A DNA stretch of 64,000 nucleotides. Source: Lingula anatina (lineage: Eukaryota > Brachiopoda > Lingulata > Lingulida > Lingulidae). The DNA is taken from positions 119,723-183,722 of the forward strand of contig NW_019775785.1 in assembly GCF_001039355.2 (NCBI RefSeq), given 5' to 3'. The notes below the pieces were generated by a model. That model saw only the letters and a list, made by a program, of their open reading frames with translations. It had not been told where the DNA came from and did not search any database. Below, piece after piece: positions 25,301 to 37,300 of the stretch; positions within the stretch are counted from its first letter, which is position 1, and each line of letters opens with the position of its first letter. Both the position numbers and the translations under genes were made by a program.

Positions 25301-26761
25301 CAGATTTTATGGTATTTTCTTGGCACTGTCTTCATGTTTGATGTATCCTTTTCTGAAAATCTAAGATACTGAATAAAAATTATCCAGTAAAAGTGTTTTT
25401 GTAGTTATTTTTTAAAATGTCATATGGTGGCATCTAGATAGTGATTTGTTAATGCATCCTTCACAGATGTTGTTTTAAGGCATCCATTGATGCATTTCAC
25501 CTTGCAACTCGGATCTCAAAGAAAACCCCAATTAAAATGTCTCTAGGCTTCTAAAAAAGCCTCTCTGACGTCACACCTTTCCTGTCAGGTAATTCCCAGG
25601 ATGGACTTTCAATTAGACAGGAGAATTGGCCCCACCAGCATTTTCCAATAATGGTCTTACAGCTATTGATGGTCCATATGTTTTTATATGTTTGACTGGT
25701 CTGGCTACATGTTTTATTCCCCTGTGTATAACTATAGCTGATACATGGTGTATGGAGGCCTCTTGTCCAGCAGGCATCATTATAATGAAATTGTTATGAC
25801 TCTGTTGTTAACGTAGCATATCGATCTCAATTATTCTTCCTCGCTGAGCGGCGTGGCAAGATAACTGTGAGAAGCCTCTCCTGGAAACTCAGAGCTTCAC
25901 TAAAGCATGGCTTATGTAGGGATTACAGTATGCGGTTTCATTTAATCATTTGAATAAACACGTAATTGTGTTAGACTGTGAAGTGAGCACTAGTAGAAAA
26001 GAATCAAACATTGATAACAACTCATATTATTAATTGCTTACATTTTCCCTTGAAAAATATATTCTAGTAAATATTATCAATGGTTTTTAAAGGGTGACCT
26101 ATTGCTATTCTTAGCAAGAATGACTATGAGTTTGTTAGACCAGTTAACATTAATTAATAAAATTGTATTTTAGTTGAAGGCTGTTTGGTTACATTGGATA
26201 GAGTGGTTCAGTTCTAGGGTATACAGCCTCTGATCTTGACCTGTGAAAAAGAAAATCTCAGTCAGGGCCGTAGCCTGAGCAAAATGCCAGGGGGGGCAGT
26301 AAGCGGACACGAGGGGGCGAAGCTACCGAGGGGGGAGGGTGTGGTGTGTAAAATTCCAAATTCCAGGGGGGGCAGCTGCCCCCCCTGCCCCCCCGGAGGC
26401 TACGGCCCTGTCAGTATTATAGAACATTCAAGCCATACAAGATTTAGCGTTAATAAAATTACTTATCGATTTAATGCCCCACAATTGTACAATATTCTAT
26501 TACCAGGTTCCAGAACTTGCTGGCTTCTGGCTGTTGACTTTACTCCTACAACTTCCACTGATCATGTTCCTGCTGTTCAATGAAGCAGCCGTCTTGTTAC
26601 CTCTGGAGAGGGCCATGCACATTGTGATGTTTGTCTTTATCTTGTTTGAGGGTGTGTGCGGGTACTTTGCCATAAGAATCATGGTGAACTACCAAGTGAC
26701 AAAATTCCACATGCAGCAGTTCACGGAGTTGGAGGACCTGGGGTATGAAAAGGATGACTAG
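19399..26761 (+). CDS. TMEM17: TMEM17, transition-zone membrane protein
   Basis: Four exons, 19399-19501, 20326-20429, 22973-23086 and 26507-26761, give 576 nt (191 aa; human ~198). TMEM17 is a four-pass membrane protein of the MKS module at the ciliary transition zone, where it helps gate entry of membrane proteins into the cilium. Diagnostic segments include LQMSLYFNVFYYPIW, EAIRLYLGYVGNLTEKVPEL and AGFWLLTLLLQLPLIMFLLF, which closely follow vertebrate TMEM17. Four hydrophobic stretches are visible. The start ATGGCGGCAACC is chosen as the first ATG after the promoter; a second in-frame ATG follows four codons later. Introns 2 and 3 carry repeats and a foldback element. The last exon is duplicated at 26997-27251. 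Confidence 0.95.
21597..21790. repeat. Repeat pair in TMEM17 intron 2 (member A)
   Basis: Shares gaaaaggtctgctc, gaagatttcatggt and an aaggtc-rich stretch in the same order and spacing with 23118-23280, including G/C-rich ends. Divergence suggests two old insertions of one element. No coding capacity is visible. Confidence 0.5.
23118..23280. repeat. Repeat pair in TMEM17 intron 3 (member B)
   Basis: Diverged copy of 21597-21790, beginning in a poly-G tract directly after exon 3 and ending near ggccataggcctgtgaag, matched there by atgggcctgggttgc. Its family is unknown. Confidence 0.5.
23398..23849. mobile_element. MITE with CCCTCTACCAGGG terminal inverted repeats, TA target
   Basis: The 452 bp element starts CCCTCTACCAGGG and ends CCCTGGTAGAGGG, flanked by TA on both sides. 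The inverted similarity continues inward ~70 bp (agtgatagatttttttacag against ctgtaaaaaatctatcact, then the ctagctagat/atctagctag segment). It holds no transposase frame. The TA duplication fits Tc1/mariner-like or another TA-targeting superfamily. A short relative lies at 37508-37630. Confidence 0.8.
24196..24221. repeat. Perfect 12 bp-arm inverted repeat
   Basis: TGTACAGACACA and its reverse complement separated by GA, in TMEM17 intron 3, ~40 bp before a GATGCC/GATGGC hexamer minisatellite (24240-24296) that ends at the N at 24297. Confidence 0.7.
24240..24296. repeat. GATGCC/GATGGC hexanucleotide minisatellite
   Basis: Imperfect six-base units (gccgat, ggcgat) ending at a single N. The array was probably not fully assembled. 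Unlike the other single Ns, no duplicated flank follows. Confidence 0.8.
24555..24713. repeat. Dispersed repeat (copy 3, TMEM17 intron)
   Basis: Diverged third copy: tattacctgttgagcataa at its start and the invariant tail at 24669-24713. Since it is ~20 kb away in another gene, it shows the sequence is a real interspersed repeat and not only assembly redundancy. Confidence 0.55.
26263..26410. mobile_element. 148 bp foldback element with CAGGGCCGTAGCC ends
   Basis: Perfect 13 bp terminal inverted repeats (CAGGGCCGTAGCC and GGCTACGGCCCTG) flanked by the direct repeat TCAGT on each side. The interior is a G-rich to C-rich palindrome centred on CAGCTG. It has no coding capacity and is non-autonomous. 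The CAGGG end resembles hAT-type termini, but the apparent 5 bp target duplication is not the 8 bp expected of hAT. The allele at ~26804-26900 has a different poly-G length. Confidence 0.75.
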
Positions 26762-26803
26762 TGCACAAGTTGATTTCTTTACTTCAGGTAAGACCTGGAG
26801 GAN

Positions 26804-26900
26804 GGGGGCGAAGCTACCGAGGGGGGGGGGGGGGGGGTGTAAAATTCCAAATTCCAGGGGGGGCAGCTGCCCCCCTGCCCCCCCGGAGGCTACGGCCCTG
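26804..26900. mobile_element. Allelic, truncated copy of the CAGGGCCGTAGCC foldback element
   Basis: Right-hand part of the same element, cut at its left end by the N at 26803. It has a longer uninterrupted G tract and lacks the GTGGTGT segment seen in the complete copy. The poly-G/poly-C arms probably caused the assembly break here. Confidence 0.7.
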
Positions 26901-26996
26901 TCAGTATTATAGAACATTCAAGCCATACAAGATTTAGCGTTAATAAAATTACTTATCGATTTAATGCCCCACAATTGTACAATATTCTATTACCAG

Positions 26997-27251
26997 GTTC
27001 CAGAACTTGCTGGCTTCTGGCTGTTGACTTTACTCCTACAACTTCCACTGATCATGTTCCTGCTGTTCAATGAAGCAGCCGTCTTGTTACCTCTGGAGAG
27101 GGCCATGCACATTGTGATGTTTGTCTTCATCTTGTTTGAGGGTGTGTGCGGGTACTTTGCCATAAGAATCATGGTGAATTACCAAGTGACAAAATTCCAC
27201 ATGCAGCAGTTCACGGAGTTGGAGGACCTGGGGTATGAAAAGGATGACTAG
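26997..27251 (+). CDS. TMEM17: TMEM17 last exon (duplicate copy)
   Basis: This exon repeats 26507-26761 at an offset of 490 bases and encodes the same 85 codons including the stop, with only silent changes (for example TTTAT versus TTCAT, AACTAC versus AATTAC). It begins after the N at 26803 and keeps the same splice acceptor. The sequence then continues into unique 3' UTR, so this is probably the true terminal exon context and 26507-26761 its other allele. Confidence 0.85.
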   Translation, partial: VPELAGFWLLTLLLQLPLIMFLLFNEAAVLLPLERAMHIVMFVFILFEGVCGYFAIRIMVNYQVTKFHMQQFTELEDLGYEKDD

Positions 27252-27293
27252 TGCACAAGTTGATTTCTTTACTTCAGGTAAGACCTGGAGGAA

Positions 27294-30200
27294 AAACAGA
27301 TGTGGGGACTGTGACTGAGACATATGCCTTTGCATATTTGGCAGTTGCTTTGACAAATCTCTTGACTGACATTTCTTTGTGGAGTGTTTTGCAAACCCTT
27401 TGGGGTCAAATACACTTGAACATGATCAGTCAGAGTGATTGGGTTAGTAAGCAGACTGGGTGCACTTTCACTCAAGCATCGACAGAGGTAGACTGACAGT
27501 TCATATTCTTTGAAGTATATCACAACTTTGATGTTGTGAAGGTTTGCATGATGGAAGCATGGAAGCATATTGCTTTTTGACTGACTTCGAGGAAACTTAA
27601 CTTCATTATCCTGAAATAGGGATCATAGACTCTGCACAGCCAAGGCAGCTAACACTAGTTTACTTCAAGCTGCGTCCCCACGGGCCTGAAGATTCTCAGC
27701 CCTGTTTATCCAAAACCGATTTATATATTTAGGCCATGCTTTACTTACTGATAGGTACTAATGCTCAGTAGTTGATTTTATTGACTTGGAACTGTCTTGA
27801 GAATTGATATCAGAAATAAGTCCAAAACAGATGCAGGAATATTATTGAGAAAGCCTTTCATTAAAGGAAGTTAAAGGCTGCATGTAAATCATAAAGTTTC
27901 TTATTTACATTGAGAAATGCTGTTTTGGCTAATATTTTGACAAAACATAAATGGTGTGTCTTTTTTCTATACTTAATATGTTGGTCTTCACCCCCAAAAG
28001 CTCCTCTACTCAGTTCCAACATTATATGCTGATAAAATGTTACATTTATGCATTTGGGGATTATTGTTTTATGGCCATCAAGTTTAGTTTGTAATTTTTC
28101 CACATATTTTTCCATGTTATTCAACCTGAAACTTATTCAATATATTTTCAATAGTGTACACATTTCTAGGAAGCTTGCTGCAGTTCATTTTATCTGATAA
28201 AGTTGTACAAGTTTTTTCTTTCTTTTTCTTTCTTGCTTAAATGCAGTTTTAGGAATGGTGCTACTTTTGACATACTAGAATCTATATGTATTACATATAT
28301 GTTAATGTATATGCCCAGTAACAGATTTTTGGTGCCTTTTTGAAGCCATGTGTTCAGTGGTTGTTTGCAAAAGTAAAAATGTTCTTGTTTGATGCATTAA
28401 GAATTTTTGCAGTCGAGAAAATGCATATAAAATTAAAAATGTGATCAGTTACAGCCAAGGTCAAATTTTATTCACTGCCAAAACAATAAAAATGCTGTTT
28501 GTCTTTTTTCAATTTTTGAATCAATTTAAGATAAGTATATAATAAAAAATGTTGTTTTCTAGATAATGCCCTTCTATCACTGGTTAATAACCATATTTGC
28601 ATGTCTATCAGTACTGTGGCATTGTTATTTTAGTCTGTATTGTTGTTACAGCACTAACTCAAATGACAGTTTCAAGAAGTATGTAAGTGAAATGCTACTA
28701 GGAGTTTCGTTAAGTCAGAGGACCACCATGTATATTCTGTATATATGTACAAACTCATATTTTCATCATGTACAGATGTTTCCTGGAACAAAGCATCGTT
28801 GCCATCTTCATCTTGTAAGAATAGATATTGTAATGATAAGTAAATCATTTTCAAAAAAACTTATGTTTTCTACCTTTGTTTCACACACTTAGTCTCATTA
28901 GCAAAGTTTCTTTTTACTTTTTTATCATCATTACACAAGAGACAATGAAAAAGTATCTCACCAGAAATCATACTGCCTCCCTGCCTTTAAATTTATAAGT
29001 GCAAATTTAAAGAATTAAAGAAAGGACTTAAATATGATGCTTTTGTGAAAAATACCTAGGGTGTTTTATAAAATCTGCTGATTAAAACTGTGTTATGTAC
29101 AGCTAGAATTATTTATTAATGGTAAATATAAGTGAATACAAAATGAAGCACATCGCAGGCACTCGGTGAGACTGTTTACTCAAGTAACCTTAGGCTCATT
29201 CTCAGTGAAACTAGCGTTCTACGTAGATCCACCCGACTCTGCAGGGACTCTCGCTGAATGCAATCAGAAGAACAGTTTAGCAAGCCTCCTCCATACAGAA
29301 AAGATGGAGATTATAGGAGTACTAGTATGTTGGAAATGAGGAGGCAGTTTAATCTCTTAATTTGATTGCAATCAGCAAGAGTCACTGTGAAGTTAGATCA
29401 ATCTATGTGGAATGAGAGTTTCAATGGGATTGAGCCAATACAGTTTAATATTGGCTATTATCATAATGGTTCGTTCATCCCTAATTTAGTTGTGAGTGGG
29501 CTGGGAGGTAAGCTTGCGAGAAGAATGGGTTTGCAAGCAGCAGAATGGAAATGGGCTAAGATGGATCAAAACGGTTCAACCACTCCAAAATGCTCCCAAA
29601 ATCCCAAATTGATTTTTCTATGGCAAACTTTCATTTTTATCCATGCTTTCATAAAAAAGTGTCTCTGATAAATAACCAACGGCTGCATGTACAAAATTGG
29701 AAATGCTTTTTATTCAACACAAACCAGCTATGGCAAAGCAAAGTACATCATTATATGTAACACATTAGAAGTCTAAAAGGTTTTTTTTATCTAACAGTTA
29801 CAATGGTGAGTCATGGCATTCACTCCTTCACCCTGTGTTTCAAAGAACATTACAAAGACACCATCACTTTTAAAGATATATTTAATGTCTTCATTATTAG
29901 ACCGTGTTTTGTGGCAGGTATGCGCTATGAAATCCAGGGTGAAGCTGTTTTATAAATGAAGTAAATCAATACAGGAACCCGTCTGTGTGACTTAACTGAA
30001 GGACATTTAAGTAATAGTTTCAGCCAAAAGGAATGTTTTAAAACAGAAGCTTTGATGCTTGTGGCTAAATATACATTGTCTGGTGCTCTTCTTTCATATC
30101 TAATAAACATTCAGCCATTAAGGTTATTTATTACGACTCTCTGGAATATTTCACTTGGTCGTCTCTCACATCTGGTACATCCATGGCACGTCCTCAGTTT

Positions 30201-31221
30201 ATGAGCAGATTCCACTTTCTCTTTGCAAAAAGTCTACTGTTTTCATTCAGTGAAAAACTATCTGCCTGCAATAAGTAAAATCTGATATCTATTCAAAACT
30301 GTAACTGAATAACATGCATTACGACTCGCTGAAGCCACCTGTAATAACCATATGTACCTGTTTGAAGATACACTTTTTTACACACATTAAGTATGTACAT
30401 TGACTTGCTTCGCGAAGCGATGCGTTCGACTAGAATGCATAACTTCATACATTTATGAGATTACATATTATGTACATTGAAACATAAAGCAGATAGGCAC
30501 ACGCATTCGGCCCATACATATATGCCTGCACGAGTACAGAGTAAAAGACAGTCAGACATATATCTTTTTTTTTCTTTCCAGCGGCTAAGTACAATTATTT
30601 AAATATAAAATAGTTTGTACAAAATAGTGACCTTGAAATCAAAATACTTATATAAACAGCATATTAACACAACCACTTCACGAAACTAATCCAAGAAGCA
30701 TATTATTTTGTTGAAATGGTGTTTTCAGAAGTTTTGTCCTTTTCATTGTCGTTCGAATCGCAACATGTCTGTTTCTAATATTTTGACCTTTAAGCATTAT
30801 TTCAATGCTATTTTATACACAAGATCTCATTCACTACCCAAAGATCAAGCATTCGTCTACTAATTCTAAGGGCTGCAATAAGCCGGTCAATTTCATAATT
30901 TACGTTGTGTTTAATATTCTTCAATCAAATGTATGCATACGCATGGTTTATTTTGCAATGCCACAAGTTAAATAACGATGTCTGTCAAGGTTGGAATTTT
31001 TACCTAAAATTTGCGAGGTCAATAAATGTGTAGAAATAATTGGATAATCGTTAAGTCCGCCGCCAATTCTGGCATTCGATGGTGAAGAACAAAAAAATAA
31101 AAGTGCTATTTTTCGACAACGGTAAACCTCCATTAGTTCACCATAGTTAAAAGCATTTTGTAATTCTTTATCTGCAACTGTCGAGTAAAATTGTAACCTT
31201 GACTGACGTCATTTTGTCGTC
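27294..31221. other. Intergenic, no supported gene
   Basis: AT-rich sequence between the TMEM17 3' end and the secreted-protein gene. Probably TMEM17 3' UTR at the left and 3' flank of the minus-strand gene at the right. It holds a perfect 12 bp palindrome (gcttcgcgaagc, 30407-30418). Open frames here are short and unrecognised. Confidence 0.6.
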
Positions 31222-31396
31222 TCATCTAGTGACGTCATGAACTTTCAGTCACACTAAATGAAGTCGTAGTAATTTTGCCGTCGATATTTATTTACATCAT
31301 GATCATGCTCTCGTCACACATCNGTCTCATCTAGTGACGTCATGAACTTTCAGTCACACTAAATGAAGTCGTAGTAATTTTGCCGTCGATATTTAT

Positions 31397-34300
31397 TTAC
31401 ATCATGATCATGCTCTCGTCACACAGCGGCTTCCAGACAAAGGCCACGAAGATTTGATCGCTCACTTTTATTTCATGGTGTCCGCAGCAGAGTTTTGCAC
31501 TCCAATGTCCGTAGCGAGTTTTGACGTGGTTAACACAGTTAGACTCGTCAACTTCACTCTTGGAAATAAGAGTTAGTCCCTTGTTGGTGGTGGGCTGGTC
31601 CCATGCTCGGCAAAGTTTCATCCCAAATACTCTACCCTTGTAGTACCCCTTGAGCGGAACGGTGGGTTCGCTTGGCGTGGTCGTAGCATTCCGGATGGCG
31701 GCGTCACAGTCCTTTCTACACTTCACTCGCATCTCGTGACAGGGCATCGTTTTGACGTCATAAGATGCGATCCCGCCCAAGTCATGGAGAACCTGCCCCG
31801 ACTGCGTGGCTATCTGACAGTAACATCTGCAAGATAAAATGTCATTGTGTGTAAATGATTTAATGTTTTTTATCTTTCATTTTCATTTCGACTCAGTCAC
31901 CTTAAATTGTATATTTTGCAAACACAGAAAGAAATTAAGTTTCTTTGGAAAGGGATGAAACACTTTAAATATATAAATGAAAATAATAAAAAAGACTTTA
32001 ACATTATGTCATCCTATATGTGAGCATAGAAAAACGAATTATGTGCATATCCACTGCGCAGTTGAGGCTTGAATCCTTGAAACTGTGTAAGAAGTGAGAA
32101 TTGCCAAGGCAAGAAATGAAAAGGTGCAACTATGATGACAGTGACAGAACTACATGTCAATGAAACACGTTTGCTGCAAACAAGTTGGAAAGGTCATGCA
32201 ATAGAAGGTTTACCGCTAGTTTACACGCACCAATTAATACTCAGTCAATGGCTAAACGCACGTACATTTGTGTGTTCTTGATAAAAAGCGTAAAATAAAT
32301 AGGGTATTTTGAAGCATCAAGTTATTCTCAACTTTGCAGTCAAAAGCTTTTTGCGACCTACAGCATCAAACAATGGGGACAAATATATTAGACAATGTAG
32401 ATTAATGGACGATCTCTTGTTATTTCAAAATTGAATTAGAGAAATTGGAAGCTTATCGACCGCTTTGGAGTTACAGATTGTGCAAATATCTGAACCAAAA
32501 TCTCTGACTTGCTCTAATTTATTTTTACATGTCAGTGTCATGCACAGCGCAAACAAAGTCTATACATAATATGTCTGGTGCCCAAAATTGGCCAATATCA
32601 AGGTTGCTTCGTTCATTTACAGTACTATTTTATATTCTATTATATCATTGAATATACATTCGAAATTCAGAAAAAAAGACATTTAATTCTAGCGCCAGGC
32701 ACATTCGTCGGCAATGGGCCATTCCCTGCAAACACCGCCTATTGTGTGCTCCATAAAACCAGATACGATCAAATTTCAAAGCATTAAATCTGATGCTCGT
32801 GCCTCAAAGTAGTGAAAGCTGTTTATGGCCAGATACTATCATGCTGTTTTTACATACAAATACATTGTACACCTGGCCTAGAATCAATGTCAACTTTCGC
32901 TTAGTGATATCACCAAAATGTGTTAAAAGACAAATACATCCAACTTCCGTGATCCATTTAAGCCATAGACCGCTGTCCATTAAGTTTTGATCTGCGATCA
33001 GATACTAGGATGACCAAAAGGAAACAAGTAACGACAGACAATCGAGGCAGCATCTTGGTCATGGGAATAGTCGACAACAACCAAGATATGATTTACAACT
33101 CAAATATGACTGCGATATGACACAGGCCTGTCATTAGACGCAAATTGATATGGTTCAGAGACAGGTCTCTCAAAGACGGCGTGTACAGTTGATTGGCGTA
33201 ACAGTCGCCATCGCTAAATTTCGATCGTGGATTTGAAACGGAGAAATAGCAAACGAGAAAAATTAACAAAATAGATTTCATGAAACAAGCCCCAGGTTCG
33301 TAATGTAGGTTATGACAACAAACTACATGTCGTGATGGGCAAGTTAGATAGAACGTGGCTCAATGCATGGTTATCCATTAAGTAAGAGATTTTATTTAAA
33401 AGGTATATATTTTTAATTAGACATTATCTGACAACGATTTAAGATATAGGCTTTTGTAGTCTGACTATGCACAAATTAAAGCTAAGTAGTGGTTCTGTTA
33501 AAACATATCTATTAAAATGCTCTATGCCGTTCTCAAAATAACACACGAGGGAATGGTTACAGAGGATACAAATGATTGTACTACCGAGATCATTTATCTG
33601 GAGTCTAACTAACCACATAAATTTAAGGCTTGAGATACCACGGTTTTCATATTTTTCTGTTAATGTTAGCACGGAAGGCTTTGAGCGCTTTCCGTCAAAA
33701 TGACACGTAGCATGTTAAACGAATTTTCCATTTACTTGAAAGAGAAAGTGATTCATGAATATATTCTAATTAATAATTTGGAATTCAGCCACCCATTTAA
33801 CAGCACGTAAATGGTTTAGTTTGGCGCATGCGTCCTCGTTTGTCAGAAAATTACATGCAAAGATTTTTCGACGAAAACAAAAATGGAAATAACATTTATC
33901 ACAACGCAATGACTTGCCGTCATACTTTTACTACCATTTGTCTTATAGCATGATAGAATTTTTTTTCTGAAAGTGCTTGGGTTGAAGGGAGAAGGCTTAA
34001 TTCGAAATAGATTAAATGAGCATGTAGTGGATTGTTATTTTGATAATTTCACAGCTACTCTTAATCTCCAATTGTTTTAAAGATACAATAAAATTGAGAA
34101 AACATTTTTTTTCAGTTAGAAAAAAAATACTAAGAGGGGAATGGTTTTTTTTAATNCGGCTTCCAGACAAAGGCCACGAAGATTTGATCGCTCACTTTTA
34201 TTTCATGGTGTCCGCAGCAGAGTTTTGCACTCCAATGTCCGTAGCGAGTTTTGACGTGGTTAACACAGTTAGACTCGTCAACTTCACTCTTGGAAATAAG

Positions 34301-37300
34301 AGTTAGTCCCTTGTTGGTGGTGGGCTGGTCCCATGCTCGGCAAAGTTTCATCCCAAATACTCTACCCTTGTAGTACCCCTTGAGCGGAACGGTGGGTTCG
34401 CTTGGCGTGGTCGTAGCATTCCGGATGGCGGCGTCACAGTCCTTTCTACACTTCACTCGCATCTCGTGACAGGGCATCGTTTTGACGTCATAAGAAGCGA
34501 TCCCGCCCAAGTCATGGAGAACCTGCCCCGACTGCGTGGCTATCTGACAGTAACATCTGCAAGATAAAATGTCATTGTGTGTAAATGATTTAATGTTTTT
34601 TATCTTTCATTTTCACTTCGAATCATTCACCTTGAAAATATATTTTGCACACACAGAAAGAAATTAAGTTTCTTTGAAAAGGGATGAAACACTTTAAATA
34701 TAGAAATAAAATTAATAACAAAAGATTTAAACATTATGTCATCCTATATGTGAGTATAGAAAAACGAATTATGTGCATATCCACTGCGCAGTTGAGGCTT
34801 GAATCCTTGAAACTATGTAAGAAGTGAGAATTGCCAAGGCAAGAAATGAAAAGGTGCAACTATGATGACAGTGACAGAACTACATGTGAATGAAACACGT
34901 TTGCTGCAAACAAGTAGGAAAGGTCATGCAATACAAGGTTTACCGCTAGTTTACACGCACCATTTTATACTCAGTCAATGGCTAAACGCACGTACTGTTT
35001 CTTGATAAAAAGCATAAAATAAATAGCGTATTTTGAAGCATCAAGTTATTCTCAACTTTGCAGTCAAAAGCTTATAGCGACCTACAGCATCAAACAATGG
35101 GGACAAATATATTTGACAATGTAGGTTAATGGACGATCTCTTGTTATTTCAAAATTGAATTAGTGAAATTGGAAGCTTATCGACCGCTTTGGAGTTACAG
35201 ATTGTGCAAATATCTGAACCAAAATCTCTGACTTGCTCTAATTTATTTTTACATGTCAGTGTCATGCACAGCGCAAACAAAGTCTATACATAATATGTCT
35301 GGTGCCCAAAATTGGCCAATATCAAGGTTGCTTCGTTCATTTACAGTACAATTTTATATTTTTTTATATCATTGAATATACATTCGAAATTCAGAAAAAA
35401 AAAGATTTAATTCTAGCGCCAGGCACATTCGTCGGCAATGGGCCATTCCCTGCAAACACCGCCTATTGTGTGCTCCATAAAACCAGATACGATCAAATTT
35501 CAAAGCATTAAATCTGATGCTCGTGCCTCAAAGTAGTGAAAGCTGTTTATGGCCAGATACTATCAGGCTTTTTTTACATACAAATACATTGCACACCTGG
35601 CCTAGAATCAATGTCAACTATCGCTTAGTGATATCACCAAAATGTGTTGAAAGACAAATAGATCCAACTTCCATAATCCATTTAAGCCGTAGACCGCTGT
35701 CCATTAAGTTTTGATCTGGGATCAGATACTAGGATGACCAAAAGGCAACAAATAACGACAGACAATCGAGGCAGCATCTTGGTCATGGGAATAGTCGACA
35801 ACAACCAAGATATGATTTACAACTCAAATATGACTGCGATATGACCCAGGCCTGTCATTAGACGCAAATTGATATGGTTCAGAGACAGGTCTCTCAAAGA
35901 CGGCGTGTACAGTCGATTGGCGTAACAGTCGCCATCGCTAAATTTCGATCGTGGATTTGAAACGGAGAAATAGCAAACGAGAAAAATTAACAAAATAGAT
36001 TTCATGAAACAAGCCCCAGGTTCGTAATGTAGGTTATGACAACAAACTACATGTCGTGATGAGCAAAGTAGATAGAACGTGGCTCAATGCATGGTTATCC
36101 ATTAAGTAAGAGATTTTATTTAAAAGATATATATTTTTAATTAAACATTATCTGACAACGATTTAAGATATAGGCTTTTGTAGTCTGACTATGCACGAAT
36201 TAAAGCTAAGTAGTGGTTCTGTTAAAACATATCTATTAAAATGCTCTATGCCGTTCTCAAAATAACACACGAGGGAATGGTTACAGAGGATACAAATGAT
36301 TGTACTACCGAGATCATTTATCTGGAGTCTAACTAACCACATAAATTTAAAGCTTGAGATACCACGGTTTTCATATTTTTCTGTTAATGTTAGCACGGAA
36401 GGCTTTGAGAGCTTTCCGTCAAAATGGCACGTAGCATGTTAAACGAATTTTCCATTTACTTGAAAGAGAAAGTGATTCATGAATATATTCTAATTAATAA
36501 TTTGGAATTCAGCCACCCATTTAACAGCACGTAAATGGTTTAGTTTGGCGCATGCGTCCTCGTTTGTCAGAAAATTACCTGCAAAGATTTTTCGACGAAA
36601 ACAAAAATGGAAATAACATTTATCACAACGCAATGACTTGCCGTCATACTTTTACTACCATTTGTCTTATAGCATGATAGAATTTTTTTTCTGAAAGTGC
36701 TTGGGTTGAAGGGAGAAGGCTTAATTCGAAATAGATTAAATGAGCATGTAGTGGATTGTTATTTTGATAATTTCACAGCTACTCTTAATCTCCAATTGTT
36801 TTAAAGATACAATAAAATTGAGAAAACATTTTTTTTCAGTTAGAAAAAAAAATACTAAGAGGGAAATGTTTTTTTAAATTTTCTCTCACTGAATAAAACT
36901 GTATATGACTAGTGCAGTTTGTCCGTTTCGCAATATTGACTACAGGGGATTGGTTAGCACAGGCTTGTCTGGTTATCCGAGAAGGCCAATGAAACGACCC
37001 TGGAATCAATGGATGCTGGTGGTGACTCACCTTTAACTTACAGAAGGCAAGTCGAGGATGCGTTAAGTGCTGGAAGAATGATTGAAATGTATTGAGTATG
37101 CAATCAACGTGTTAACTTTCCTTCATAATCTGCTGAAGTTCACACGGAGTTCATCTTACCCGCATTTTTCGTTTGCGCAAAGAAGTGGCTGTTGTCAAGA
37201 CCCATGCAAATCTGGGTCTATCGTCATATTTCATTGCTCTGGTGTCAGCATTTTATATTTTATATTGGGATGGTGAAAATACAAAATTTCTACTTAGTCG

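Noticed and set aside
29366-29668. 100-codon plus-strand ORF in the gap after TMEM17
   Set aside because: Low-complexity-like translation with no match or splice context.
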